NCBI RefSeq assembly: GCF_008831285.2
Contig: NC_045147.1
Span: 6,602,334 to 6,666,333, forward strand
Length of the DNA stretch: 64,000 bases
Direction of reading: 5' to 3'
Origin: Nymphaea colorata
Lineage: Eukaryota; Streptophyta; Magnoliopsida; Nymphaeales; Nymphaeaceae
Shown: piece after piece, positions 47,740 through 60,029 of the stretch
Numbering within the stretch: position 1 is the stretch's first letter
How the letters are laid out: each line of letters begins with the position of its first letter
Made by a program: the position numbers and the translations under genes
The notes under the pieces: model-generated
Seen by the model: the letters and a program-made list of their open reading frames with translations, nothing else
What the model was told of the DNA's origin: nothing
The model's database searches: none

Positions 47740-49060
47740 ATCATCTCTTATCGTTCCGTTTACTTATCATTCTATTGGTAGACACGTTATTTCATTCTCT
47801 CGTCTTTGTATGCCTTATCACCCAATATGAGTTGTGTGTGCCGTTATCCCCTTCCTTGTAATCATGTTGTTAGTAGTATTCTCTTGTTATGGTAGGCTCA
47901 TTGTTATCTCATTATTTTATAACATTTTCTTTTGTTACGTAATCGCATTACTTCGTCTCTGTTTACTTATCATCTTCTTGATAGATGCATTGTTATCTCA
48001 TTCTCTCATCTCTATATACCTTTACGCATTCTCTATAGACATGTTGTTATCTCATTCTCTCATTACTATGTGTCTTGTCGTATCCATTCTAGCCCTTCTT
48101 GTCGTTATCGCATCAATTCATCTATGCTTACTTATCGTATTCTTGGTAGATGCTTGTTATCTCATTCTCTCATCTCTTTATGCCTTATCACTTTTTTTTG
48201 TAAACGCGATGTTAGCAGTATCCTCTCGTTATGGTAGACTCGTTGTTATCTCAGTATTTCATAACCATTACTTTTGTTACGTGATCACACTACTTCATCT
48301 CTATTTATTTATCGTCTTCTTGACATACTCGTTGTTATCTCATTCTCTCGTTTTTGTATGCCTTTATGCATTTTCTATAGACGCATTGTTATCTAATTCT
48401 CTCATCACTATATGTCTTATTGTATCCATTTTGGCCCTTCTTGTTGTTATCATGTTAATTCGTATAGGTTTACTTATCATCTTCTTGGTGGAGGCATTGA
48501 TATCTCATTAACTTGTCTTTGTATGTCTTGTCACCTTTTTTGTAAATGTGTTGTTACCAGTATTCTCTTGTTATGGTAGACTCGCAGTTATCTCATTATT
48601 TCATAACCATTCCTTTTGTTACATGATCGCAACTTCGTCTCGGTTTACTTATCGTCTTCTTGGCAGACACGTTGTTATCTCATTCTCTCTTTACTGTGGC
48701 CTTATCGTATCCATTTCGACCCTTCCTGTCGTTATCACATTAATTCGTTTATATTTACTTATCCACTTCTTGGTATATGCATTGTTATCCCATTCTCTTG
48801 TCTTCGTATGCCTTATCACCCTTTTTGTAAATGTGTTGTTATCTCATTCTCTCGTTATGATAGACTCATTGTTATCTCATTATTTTGTTACGTTAATTTA
48901 TTGTGCTATTAGGTGTCTATTTACTTATCACCTTCTTTGTAGAATGATTATCTCATTCGCTAGTAACTGTGTGCCTTATGCATTCCAACCCCTAGCATAC
49001 AACTAGGTTTGTGTGCAGTTAACACATTAATTTGTCTCCATTTACTTACCGTCTTTTTTG
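47740..49060 (+). repeat. Satellite array with ~170-bp units and ~341-bp higher-order repeat
   Basis: Units contain GTTATCTCATTCTCTC, GTTTACTTATCGTCTTCTTG and TGCCTTATCACC. The phrase TTATGGTAGACTCGTTGTTA recurs at about 47889, 48231 and 48571, that is 340-342 bp apart, while shorter landmarks recur about every 165-177 bp. Words such as CTTATC, CGCATTACTTCGTCT and CCTTCTTGGTAGA echo the families at 13.1 and 31.0 kb in the same orientation. A 225-codon and a 152-codon plus frame run through the array; they are hydrophobic, repeat every ~57 residues and are products of the satellite. Confidence 0.75.
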
Positions 49061-49399
49061 TACATGTGTTGCTATCATATCCTCAAAGGTTGTTACTTCA
49101 AGACAATTATATAATGTATGATACCTTGCAAGAACTGGATACTATTGGGAAGGACCAACTGAATCCATGCAGTACTGTAACAATTAAACAGAATCAATTA
49201 TCAGAATGTGCTTAAAGTTCAAACGTACAAACTATGTATACTATAAAAAACTTACCAGAAGTTTCGTAAAACCGTCGTGATCATATGCATATTGCATATA
49301 TGTGGACGGCATGAAAGTCTCAACTGCAACATTTGTATACGAAACCTAGTCAACTTATTAGGATGATTTTGTTGCTCGATTTTTCTTGTCCTACCTCTT

Positions 49400-51715
49400 T
49401 TTTCAGGGTGTTTTTGTCTTATGCAAACTCCTATCAGATATTGGCTTCCTCTTGAAAGCAACAATTGATAGACTAGTGCCCTCGTATTTTACAAACTTCA
49501 CCTTGGCATTATCAAACACCATATTACTAGGACCATGGCTCTTCTTCTTCTCCAAGGAGTCTAGGGTGACGGAACCTACTGCTTTGGGCTGACTTTTAAT
49601 TATCGCCTTGCTGTGACGACATAGAATCAAAATGTATTAAACGGCTACGATCACCAACTGCATCGAGTATTTATAAGTTTGGTTGTTTCTTGCTACTAGG
49701 TCTGCAACATATGTCAGTATCTTGTAGAGATGCTGGTAGTAGGGCAGGCTGTGAGACTTAAGACCATCATGGGAAGGAATTTTAGGAGAAATCATCAATA
49801 TCTCCAACTTTGCATTTTTGGTCTATCGGTGTATCTCTATGGTAGTTCCCAAATGCTTTCTTGATCGAGAATCTTTTGAGCATGGCAACACAAAATACCT
49901 TGAAATCTAAATTTCTTACAAGGACATTTGACATCACTTGTTTCAGTGTCGTAGGTGACAAACACATTATTGATCCTAGTTGAATTTCTCTCCCTTTCTA
50001 TTACAAAATACATGTGGCAATTTGATTGTTGTGCATGTAGTTCTATGTCATAGTTAGTTGTTTGAATTGCCTCTTCCTAAAACCATTCCAATACAAGTGG
50101 TGTGCATACAGCTGCAGCCTAAACAAGAATATTTATTCCTAGAGACTTTGCGGTCGACATACAAATGCTTTTGCGTTTTTTTCTTCTTCAAACTCACAAT
50201 CCTTGAGACCATTCAAAAATCTGTCGTAGCGTTTCATGAATCAAAATATTTATAAGCAAGAGTACAATCCCCTTTTAAGTGCAGCGTGCATGCTCTCTAC
50301 TCTTTGTGTTCTTATCATGCCTGCACTGAAGTATTGTCTTCCATATGCCAACGCCTACTTTTCTTTGTCCTTATACAATTTATAAAGTCATGTATTTTCT
50401 TGTAGGTTATATGCTTCAATCATTTGTGTTCACATACATTGAATGTTTCACCATCTTCGCACTTAAGAATACAATTTGCAAAACGCTCCTTAAAGCTAGC
50501 CTTCTAATTTATTACATGACTTATGTTCTTTGCTACATTTTGAAATATATGTCACAAACACCTATGATGTGCCTTTAGCCATACAAGGGACACTGCAGCT
50601 GCTATTGTACTGTCATCATCCATCAGTATAACTTTGGGTTCTTCCCATTTATGGCATCAGTGAGTACCTTGACCAACCACTCAAATGTCTCAGTAGTCTG
50701 ACTAAAGCAGAATGCACTGCCGAAAATACAATTTTTCAAGTGATGGTTCTCCTCAACAAACTGAGCAAGGGCTAGCCATGGGCATTGACCTTCACGGTTT
50801 TATCAAAAATAAGCACATCACTGAAGCATCCATAATCTTACCTATACCTCGAGTCTACCCAAAAGACATTTGTAGCATAACCATCATCGTCCATCTGAAT
50901 TGCACTGAAGAAACTTGTGTCTTTGCTTAATCTTTTCTTAATGGATTCAACCAATGTCATAATTTCTCCTTCTTTCATCGATTTTGTTATCTTTCTCCTC
51001 AAGTAGTTTCCATGATGTGAATGGAACATTCTCACAACCACCTTCTACTTTAACAAACACGTCATATGCCCTCCTTGGCGGTATACCTACACCATCAGCC
51101 AGCTCACTTATTTCAGCATGCGATGAAGACAATTTGCAATGCGACCTCAATATGCGGCTCATGCAAGAAGGTGCCAATGGATGGTTGTGTTCAATAATCA
51201 CTACACAAATACAATATTTGCCATTTGAACGCCTTCCTAGCACTAAATTGGCAGCACAACCACACCTTGTATCAATCTTGTGCTTGGTTATACATGGAAC
51301 TGATCTCTTCCATCCTTCTTTCAAACAAACATATGACCTTCTTACAACCACACCCTGTGCGTTTCTTTTCATTCTACCCTTCTTGACATTGAACCCATGG
51401 CAAAAAGCATAACAATTGTAGAAACTATATGTTGCGTCCTCAATTTCAAACTCCATTCCTATAGCAGGAGCATGTTCTTCGAGATCCTCCATCTTGAACT
51501 TCATTTCTATAGCAAGAAACTCCATTCCTACGACAAGAGCATGTTCTTCGGGATCCTCCATCTCAAATTTCATTTCCATAGTAACAGCACGTTCTTCGAG
51601 ATCCTCGAACTCTCTTTCTACAAAAAGAGCATGTTCTTCATGATTCTTTATTTCGTTGTAGAGGAACTCAATCTCTTGTTCGTCGCCATCTGATGATGTA
51701 GATATTTCTACACTA
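49400..51715 (-). pseudogene. FAR1/FHY3-type Mutator (MULE) transposase, degenerate
   Basis: Read on the minus strand. An acidic N-terminus (from about 51715, SSDGDEQEIEFLYNEIKNHE) holds repeats of (M/D)ED(P/L)EEHA...GMEF. Then comes a FAR1 DNA-binding domain: YSFYNCYAFCHGFNVKKGRM, RRSYVCLKEGW, DTRCGCAANL and EHNHPLAP, giving the C-C-H-H zinc set. The frame is open from 51579 to 50947 and ends in DEERRNYDIG-like sequence. A second frame continues with KDTSFFSAIQMDDDGYATNV and FWVDSRYR. The DDE core is broken by stops (50830-50000). Near 49960-49790 a SWIM zinc finger is clear: VKCPCKKFRFQGILCCHAQK. MULE transposases cut and rejoin element ends; FAR1/FHY3 are domesticated relatives. Confidence 0.8.
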
Positions 51716-51879
51716 TGTCATCTCCAATGCATAAAGCCCTTTGATCAAATAACATTTTTAACATTATCTTACGAATTATTTATTTCACACATAAATTCCT
51801 TTCATCAAATAACAATCAACATTATCTCATCATAAAGGCTATCGAACAATAACAAACCTTATCTCACACCGTTTAGTTA

Positions 51880-52065
51880 TCGCTATGCCCTATAGAAGTG
51901 TTGTTATCTCTTTCTCTCATTACCATTAATAGCCTTCTTAGTAGACTCTTTTTTATCTTGTTATTTCGTAACCATTCCTTTTGTTATGTAATCACATTAT
52001 TTTGTTTCCATTTAATTATCGCCTACTTTGTACATGTGTCTTCACTCATTCCATCAATCAATAAT
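51880..52065 (+). repeat. Isolated satellite-like unit upstream of the FAR1 ORF
   Basis: Contains TTATTTCGTAACCATTCCTT, TTGTTATGTAATCACATTAT and CCTTCTTAGTAGACTC, matching words of the 47.7-49.1 kb array in the same orientation. It thus lies on the other side of the transposase from the main array. Confidence 0.6.
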
Positions 52066-52254
52066 GAAAGGAATAGTTATGAAAAAATTAGATAAACTTT
52101 GATGCATAAATTTATCCCCTGAATTCGTTGTGTCACACATTCATTATACCATGAATTCGTTATCTCATGCAAACTATCTCAAACAGGTCACATTGTAACA
52201 TTATCTACTACATGGATTGGGATGCACTCGTTAATCATCTATAAGATTGAAATG

Positions 52255-52386
52255 ACACCGTACCTGTTGTGTCAATATTTTCTTGTTTTTTCAGCTCCAC
52301 CATCACCTTTAGCTTTATTTCCTTAGAAAGTTCTCCTTCAATTTGTTCGAATGTTCAACCGTCCAAAAAAAGCCCTGCAGAAGCCA
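52255..52386 (-). other. Possible 5' exon of the FAR1-type gene
   Basis: The minus strand has MASAGLFLDG, a stop, then TFEQIEGELSKEIKLKVMVE and KKQENIDTT ending at ACAG/GTACGG, a fair splice donor. Position and orientation fit a leader exon of the transposase, but the stop and lack of a known motif leave it open. Confidence 0.25.
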
Positions 52387-52389
52387 TTG

Positions 52390-54730
52390 CCTTTGCCGTT
52401 TAACGTTCACGAACAAAAAACCCCAGCAACATCGTTGTGAACTTAACATCTTTTCCTTCTGTTGATATTCTCGTCATTTTTGCTTGAAGGCCAAGATTTT
52501 TTTACAGAAACCTCTGCTCTCCTTTCTTCCTTCAGTCGAAACCTCTTTTTTTTCTTCTTCTTGACCCTCTTCCTTCCGTTGTGTGAAGGAATGCATGTAG
52601 CATGAAGGAGTACATATGTTGTGCCCGTGCAATGCAAGAGCATTTAAGAAAATAAGAACATTATTTTCTGGCACCAAAGGTCATTACTGAAACTATACCT
52701 AGTAATGTTTATCCTATAAGGACTCATTAAACATGGACATATATCGTTTCATTTACTAAAGTAAACACAGGAACTTTAGATAGACTTAGTAGGGTCCACC
52801 CCGGATGTAAGCTCTTTGCATACATTGAGTGGCACATAACTCTGTCCCCTCACTCCAAGGGCCATGCCATAGAGAAGGACAACGACATAAACAAGGTGGA
52901 AGAAAAATGAAAAAAAAAAGAAGAATGTGGGATGTAGATGGAGAGGTCTGAGGTTTATCGATGGGTGATGGTGATGAAGGGTGGTCGACGATGATTCCAG
53001 GAACAAAACCACATTCTAGGAATCAAGCCAGCGGTTGAGCTCTGGTCGGCGGCAGTAGAACATGACCTGCGAAGCTGCCGATTGATGTTGCGTCCAACGC
53101 CGACGATAAGGATGATGATCCTGGCAGCGGTTTGCTATAGGTGCTGCTGCTAGTGCATGAACTGACGCGTTGACGAAATACCGGGGCCATTGACTATGAA
53201 GAATGGGATGCAGCAGTGGTGTTCGAGCGACAGAAGGTGAAAATGTTGACAATCGGTAGCTGCCGGGTGGAGCTCAAACAAGGGACTCTATTAACAGAGG
53301 TAGTGGACATCATCGACAGTAGCGATAGGGAAATGCGCTTTTGTGTGAGCATTGATGAGGTGGTAATTCGTGGCTGAACACCAAAAACATTGTCGGTTCC
53401 TTGCGATGGAATTGAGATCCGGTTGTACAGTTGGGGGCAATGGGTGTTTAGACAAGGGAGAAGCAATGGAGAAGAGGTTCTTGATGATCCGGGGTTGACC
53501 AGTTCACGGTAGACACGGCAAGTAGTTGACGCGGGTGGCACTCATCGGTGATTAATGGTGGCAGGATTTAATGTAAAGATCTTGTTCTGCGCTCTTCTCA
53601 TCGGTGATATTGAAACAAAGGGAGGTAGCAGTTTGAGTGGTGGACCAAGGCATCAACGTTATCGGAGGAGTATTGCTCTAACTCCTGAAGTGGAGGAGCT
53701 CGTGAAAACGTCTGGAGCTCGTGGGAAAAGTGTGAGTGCGTGAAGGAGTGAAAAGTGGAAACGGGAGAAAGTGTGTGCGGTTCCAAATCGTGGGGAGTTA
53801 AAGAGAAATGGAGAACCTGAGGAGAATGTGTGTGCGGTTCCCAAGATCATGGGTGATGGAGAAAATGGTGGAAGACTTGAGGGCTGAAATGGTGGGAGTG
53901 ACCGGCGGTTACTAAGTTGAGGGCTGAAGTGGAGGAGTGACAGCTTGTTAGCAGGAGCTAACAGTTTCTCATCGAAACATTCTTAAGATCATATCCATAT
54001 GGTTAGATTGTACAACAAGGTAATTTATGATTCAGTTTTGAGGGCTTTGGTTGTTGTCCCTGAAATACTGGTCTGAGATCTACCATCTACTAATTCACTC
54101 CTTCCCCGCTTCCGACCCCCACCCGCTCCCAAGTCTCTCCCACACATCCACACACACATATACTTAAAATGGTCAATGTCATGCATCTGTTGACAAATCA
54201 TATATGTTACAATGTAATACCAATCCTGACTTCCACTAATCCTAACAATTCCAAACTTTATGTGCATCTCTCTCATTGAATGCTGATTGTTGAGCATTCA
54301 AAAGTCCGTATCTAGTTTCCTTGCACACATACAGAAACACACACACACACATGCATGTATATACAGTTACACTCTAAACATTTGTATGTTGCTGCTTTGC
54401 ATGCCTATACATTGATCTTCCTATTATTCTTTCTCATTTATTAGTATTACAGTAGAAGACAATTTTATAACAAGCAATGTCAGTATCGAACTTGTGAATG
54501 TTGAGGACATCTGTATCATTTTTCTTGTTTTGATTAGTAATTTTAGGTTTTTGGGCTTTAAAAATTACGATTCAGATTTAGCAGTTAGCAATTAGGAAAT
54601 TAAAAGATTTTGCATGTTCTATAACATTGAAATGCAATTATTTAAAATTGCCATACATTTTATGGAATGTATGACGTGTTAGTGTTACCATACATTTTAT
54701 GTTTGTTGTCAATTGTGAATATGAGAAGGA
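52390..54730. other. Unassigned DNA, GC-richer patch at 53.0-53.9 kb, no supported gene
   Basis: Overlapping minus frames at 52776-53850 lie in a GC-richer, imperfectly repetitive stretch (for example GAGGGCTGAA(A/G)TGG twice near 53879 and 53920, and GTGTGTGCGGTTCC twice near 53770 and 53828). No conserved domain is readable. The sequence AGTAGGGTCCACCC at 52789 matches the one at 31002. Confidence 0.35.
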
Positions 54731-54736
54731 GGGGAC

Positions 54737-55000
54737 TGTTAGTATGCCTAGTCTTGCCTAGTCCCACCTAAACTTTGTCATGAATTATATTTTAATGTAC
54801 ACGTCTTTGTCTATTATTTCTAGGGATATTTTAGTCTTATTCAAGATATATATTGATAGTGTCTATTAGGGTTATTTTAGTCATGCATATCATGACTTAC
54901 TGTAAATGACAGCCTTGTAACTAGTAACACCCCACATCATGTGATAGAGGGGTGTATCATGCGATATAGTGTGATATGCTCAGAAACATACGATTTCGGT
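54737..55000 (+). mobile_element. Copia-like LTR fragment
   Basis: A purine tract (GAGAAGGAGGGGAC) stands directly before TGTTAGTATGCC, the usual junction of polypurine tract and 3' LTR. The LTR body has the phrase TCTATTAGGGTTATTTTAGT, common in copia LTRs. The 3' end and target duplication were not found. Confidence 0.4.
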
Positions 55001-55189
55001 GGAACAAGAGGGGGGGGGAATAAATCTCTTAGTGGATTATAAAACCTTCCTCCCATTTGACTCTCTAATTCATTTTTAGCATGAGCCTAAATCTTACGAA
55101 ATTGTACCTAAAATGGAGTAGAAAGACACAATGGCTGAGTATTTAAATGCTTTAGAAAGAACAGTTAATTGAACTTAGTGAAACTTCCT

Positions 55190-55530
55190 GCTTGAAAGAA
55201 TGTTGTTGGCCGTAAGTGGGCCTGTAAGTTAAGAACAAAGGTAGATGGAACAATTCAGTGCTACAAGATACGGTTAGTTGTCAAAGGATAAAGTCAACAT
55301 TTTGCAATCAACTATTTTGAAAAAATTGCTCAGTTGCAGGCATGACTACTACAAAAGTGTAGCTTGCAATGGCCTCATCAAAGCAGCGGCAGTTGGGACT
55401 TATGGCAGACAGACATGAATAGTGCCTTCTTAAATAGTGACCTAGATGAAGAAGTCTACACTAACATCATGAACACTGTAATTCAAAAAGAAGAGTGCAA
55501 CTAAAGAGGACATTATATGGTGATAAGCAA
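55190..55530 (+). pseudogene. Ty1/copia reverse transcriptase fragment
   Basis: Reads VGCKWACKLRTKVDGTIQCY, KIRLVVKG, stop, SQHFAINYFEKIAQ, then TDMNSAFLNSDLDEEVYTNI. These are the first copia RT blocks (VG.KWV...DG...YKARLVAKG, Y.ETF, DV..AFL.G.L.EEVYM). No YVDD block remains. The LTR at 55926 downstream has the orientation expected of this element's 3' LTR. Confidence 0.75.
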
Positions 55531-55925
55531 GCTCAAGAGCTAAATTTGGAAAATTCAATGCTTATTTCAAAATAGCTAGGATTAAGATAAAGTTATTGTA
55601 ATCCACCTTTATTTGTATCCTCGACAACAAACAAAAGTTATCATGATCCACCTTTATTTGCTACTGGTGATTACTTCATCAAAATTGATGATATGATAAT
55701 GAAAGGAAGATTGCATCAAATTTTTTAGATGAAAGATGTTTAATACTTGGAATATATTTGGGTATTGAGATTGTGTATTCAAATATACCTGTCGCAATAC
55801 AAATATATGCAACTGACCTAGGGTCCAAAATAAGGCTCCGTAAGGACAAGAAAAAGTTGGAATATCCATATGAGCCAGATTTTAAATTTAGAAAACTAGA
55901 CAAAGGAATTAGAAATGTTGTTATC

Positions 55926-56380
55926 TGTTAGAATGCACTTTTTTCATCGTGTATATGTAGAGGACTGGTTGTATGTTATTTTATTTCTGTATTTATATTT
56001 TCTACTTTTGTGTTTCTATTTTATTTTTCCGTAATTTTTTTTATTTTTGTTTTGTATTTCTGCTGTTCAAGGCAACATTAAGCTAGCCATCGGCTAACTC
56101 CAACAGAGAGACTTTTAGATGTTGGGGCTAGCTCCATGGCTAGCCCTTGTTTCCATCTGTATAAATAGAGGGAAGAATCCCTCTATAGCATCATCATTGT
56201 ATTTCCTCTCCTTATTCATTCTTGTAGTTCTTCTATACATCTCAGATTCTCAATTAATCCGTTTTCAGTTTCATGCCTTAGCAAAGACCAACTGTTTGTG
56301 TTTAATGGGTTCTTCAAACCTAGAGTGCTTTGAGTCTTGGTACTCTTTGTTGGCTCATTTCCAGATACTTTGTATTTTAC
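55926..56380 (+). repeat. Copia LTR (TGTTAGAATGC...), full start, end uncertain
   Basis: Starts TGTTAGAATGCAC. It has a TATA box TATAAATAGAGGG at about 56160 and the leader CCCTCTATAGCATCATCATT. Related sequence occurs at 57880-57955 and 58390-58790. The 92-codon frame at 56119-56397 covers the promoter and leader and is not a gene. An RT remnant lies upstream and a gag downstream. Confidence 0.6.
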
Positions 56381-56598
56381 CACCCATTCTTACATGAGTG
56401 CAGATCAACTTGGTGTCTTGATATTTTCCCAAAGAGTTCATGAAATTGGTGTGATGAATTTTATCAGCTTGGTTTGCTATTTCCTTATCAGAAGTCTATG
56501 CTGATTTTCTCCAACGAGCCCGTGAAGAAGTATTGTTGCTTTCTTGAAGGGATTTGTTTTCAGCTATTCTCTTTTCCTTTAAGAAGTATTGTGTTTTT

Positions 56599-57600
56599 CA
56601 TGGCAGAATTATCTCAAAGCCATTCCAACAATTCTAATTTCCTATTGTCAAGATTGATGGTAGCAACTATATTTTCTGGCAGGATATTTGGACTTGTGTG
56701 GATAGGGCTGCACAATGAGTCGAGCCAACTCGGGCCTGACTCGAAATTGCTCGTAAACCTCTACTTAAGCTCGGCTAGTTTATAAACGAGCTGAGCTCAA
56801 GTTTACATTTATGCTCGAAATGTTAAATGAGTCGAGTGCAAGTTGTAAGAATTTGACTTGTTTAAACTCGGGTCAGCTTGACTAGTGTTAACTGTTGTTA
56901 GATGGTCGTTCATGGCTGAATTAATTAAAACTTAAAAAGAAATGAGAGATGTTAACATAAACGAGATAAGCAAGTCTAGCTCGAGCTTGATGCTATATCG
57001 TTGAGTCAAGCTCGAGCTTGATGCTATATCGTCGAGTCAAGTCGAGCTCGATCTTGACTCGGCTTGTGTGCAGCCCTATGTGGATACATAGGAGGTACAA
57101 TCACTCAACCTACTCTAAAACTTGTTAAGTATGAAGATGTAACAGATAAAGCTTTTGATGAGAATGAGAGAATTAAGCAATGGAAATGTATTACAAAATA
57201 TTGAACAATTGGGATATGGAGAATGAAAAAAAAATAGTCATGGACTTTTAGTGAGGTTGAACCCAAAATAGCCTCAAATCTAATTCATTACAAAAGTGCT
57301 AGTGAAGCTTGATAGTGAAGTTGCATGTTTACTCAAAAACACATGGCTGATAAATAATATCTTCAAGAAAAAGTCACAAACATTAAAAAAAAGGAGATAA
57401 TAATGTGGAATTTACTTCGCTTGCAATGAATTTTTCCAACTTCCGGCAAAAATGGGAGGACATTGTCAATGCCTTGAGTCAGGAAGGGCCAAAATTGAAG
57501 AGAGATTTTATACTTTCATGCAACAATTAAGGCCAGAATTTGAACAAGACCGAAAAGGATTCTCTCCACCAAAAAAACATTAGCATACCTTTAACGACAA
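56599..57600 (+). pseudogene. Copia gag remnant interrupted by a TIR element
   Basis: Starts ATGGCAGAATTATCTC (56599) and reads MAELSQSHSNNSN, then, frame shifted, IVKIDGSNYIFWQDIWTCVD, the copia UBN2 start. It is cut at 56704 by the CTCGAG-family element and resumes at 57079 with KYEDVTDKAFDENERIKQWK. Later pieces (MNFSNFRQKWEDIVNALSQE) are separated by stops. The frame at 56474-56785 runs through the junction and is not a real protein. Confidence 0.65.
56705..57078. mobile_element. CTCGAG-family TIR element, copy 2 (374 bp)
   Basis: The ends GGGCTGCACA and TGTGCAGCCCTA match copy 1 (40313-41061), though the first TA is missing here. TGTGGATA flanks it (56697-56704 and 57079-57086). The arms carry AGTCGAGCC and GTCGAGCTCGATC words. 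It is about half the length of copy 1, which suggests a deletion derivative. Confidence 0.8.
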
Positions 57601-57759
57601 TAGTGGACTTTCCTTTGACATAGTCTTACTATATCATGCTGAAGCTTTGGATTGTGGTAAACAGATAGAGATCACACCTCTCAGATTTTTTTTCCCCATC
57701 CTTCTTCACATCCAGAAACAGCTAGGAGGTTGAAGTCTACAAAGAAAGGAGAGTAAGAA

Positions 57760-58800
<1,041 letters not shown>

Positions 58801-58849
58801 CATTCTTTATAGTTATCTAGCAGACATGTCGAAGCTTGATATATTTAGC

Positions 58850-60021
58850 CGATGTAGTAAAAAGCATATCATAATGTGTATCGGTTGGGCTGACCTACAT
58901 GTGTATCATAACATATCTTAATTGTATTATAAACATATTGTAAAAATTATTTTTAAATTCATAAAAAATAAAAAAATAAGAAAAAATAGAGAAAAATTCA
59001 AAAACAAATCTCTCGAAAAATTTTAAAAACTATGTTCTATATAAAAAATTTGTCACAACATAATGAACATTCATGATTTATTGTTCATAAGTAATGACAC
59101 GTTAATAAAATAAAGTCTAAACTTTAAAGTATTTTACATCACATCAAAACGTATAATTTGTAGTCATTCACTGTCAAATGAGAATTGAAATAATGTTTAT
59201 GATTAAATAACACCATGATTATTACCAATCAATATAATAATAATTACCTTCTTCATCTTCATCCTTTCAAGCTGGTGATTTCTCCCATAAGACAATGATT
59301 TCTTGGCGACTTCTTTTTAAAATGGTGAAAACTTATCCTCCCACAACTCTTAGAAGCTGTAACACCCAGAAGTTTAATCTTGTATTGAAGATTGTGAGAG
59401 ATCTTTAAGGACTTATAAATGGAGGCTATTAATGAGATGATTGTCCTGGTTCCTAATCTTTTTAGGATTGGAACCAAAACTGCTAAGGGGCGAGTTGGGA
59501 TCCGTCAAACCAGGGGCCTGAGCCCGGGAGTGGGGTTAGGTTGTTATAGTGGTATCAGAGCAGTTTCAACACTTGGACCTGGGGTCCCACAGGCACGGAC
59601 GTGTGTGATTTAAGGGGGGTAGATTGTAACACCCCAGAAGTTTAGTCCTGTATCGAAGATTGTGAGGGATCTTCAATGACTTATAAAAGGAGGCTATTAA
59701 TGAGATGATTGTCTTGGTTCCTAGCCTTTTTAGGATTGGAACCGAAACTGCTAGGGGGCAGGTTGGGATCCGTCAAACCAGGGGCCCGAGCGCGGGAGTG
59801 GGTCAGGTTGTTATAGGAGCATTGTAAATGAAAGGGTAGAGGAACTTAAAAAAAAATCTCAACAAAAAAGGGGCATTAGACCCATTTTTGAAAACAGAGC
59901 CATAGCATATGATACAAGGGCCGTATTGTAAGATACAGCCGGTACAGGGACAATACACATGCATTTTGTGTATTGTGCCCACATCGTATAGGTTTTCCAT
60001 CGTAGGATACGGATAACACTG
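58850..60021 (+). mobile_element. CGTATCG-family TIR element, copy 3, carrying a TRIM (1172 bp)
   Basis: Flanked by a perfect 8-bp duplication TATTTAGC (58842-58849 and 60022-60029). The left end CGATGTAGTAAAAAGCATAT and following GTATCGGTTGGGCTGACCTA match copy 1; the right end carries CGTAGGATACGGATAACACT. The TRIM accounts for 458 bp plus its duplication, leaving roughly 710 bp of the original element. No coding capacity was seen. Confidence 0.85.
59358..59815 (+). mobile_element. TRIM retrotransposon (458 bp)
   Basis: Two 191-bp direct LTRs (59358-59548 and 59625-59815) start TGTAACACCC and end GGTTGTTATA, roughly 90% alike by eye. The primer site TGGTATCAGAGC is at 59550-59561, and the purine tract TTAAGGGGGGTAGAT leads into LTR 2. 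The interior is 76 bp. Flanks GAAGC and GGAGC agree at 4 of 5 bases. No 5S-like box is seen, so it is not a Cassandra element. Its proteins must come from other elements. Confidence 0.9.
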
Positions 60022-60029
60022 TATTTAGC

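Noticed and set aside
47834-49006. Long hydrophobic frames (225 and 152 codons) that look like multi-pass membrane proteins
   Set aside because: The residue pattern repeats every ~57 and ~114 residues, exactly the satellite period, and overlapping frames are open too. It is a translated repeat.
59358-59815. Cassandra-type TRIM with 5S RNA sequence
   Set aside because: No 5S box A or C sequence could be seen in the LTRs.
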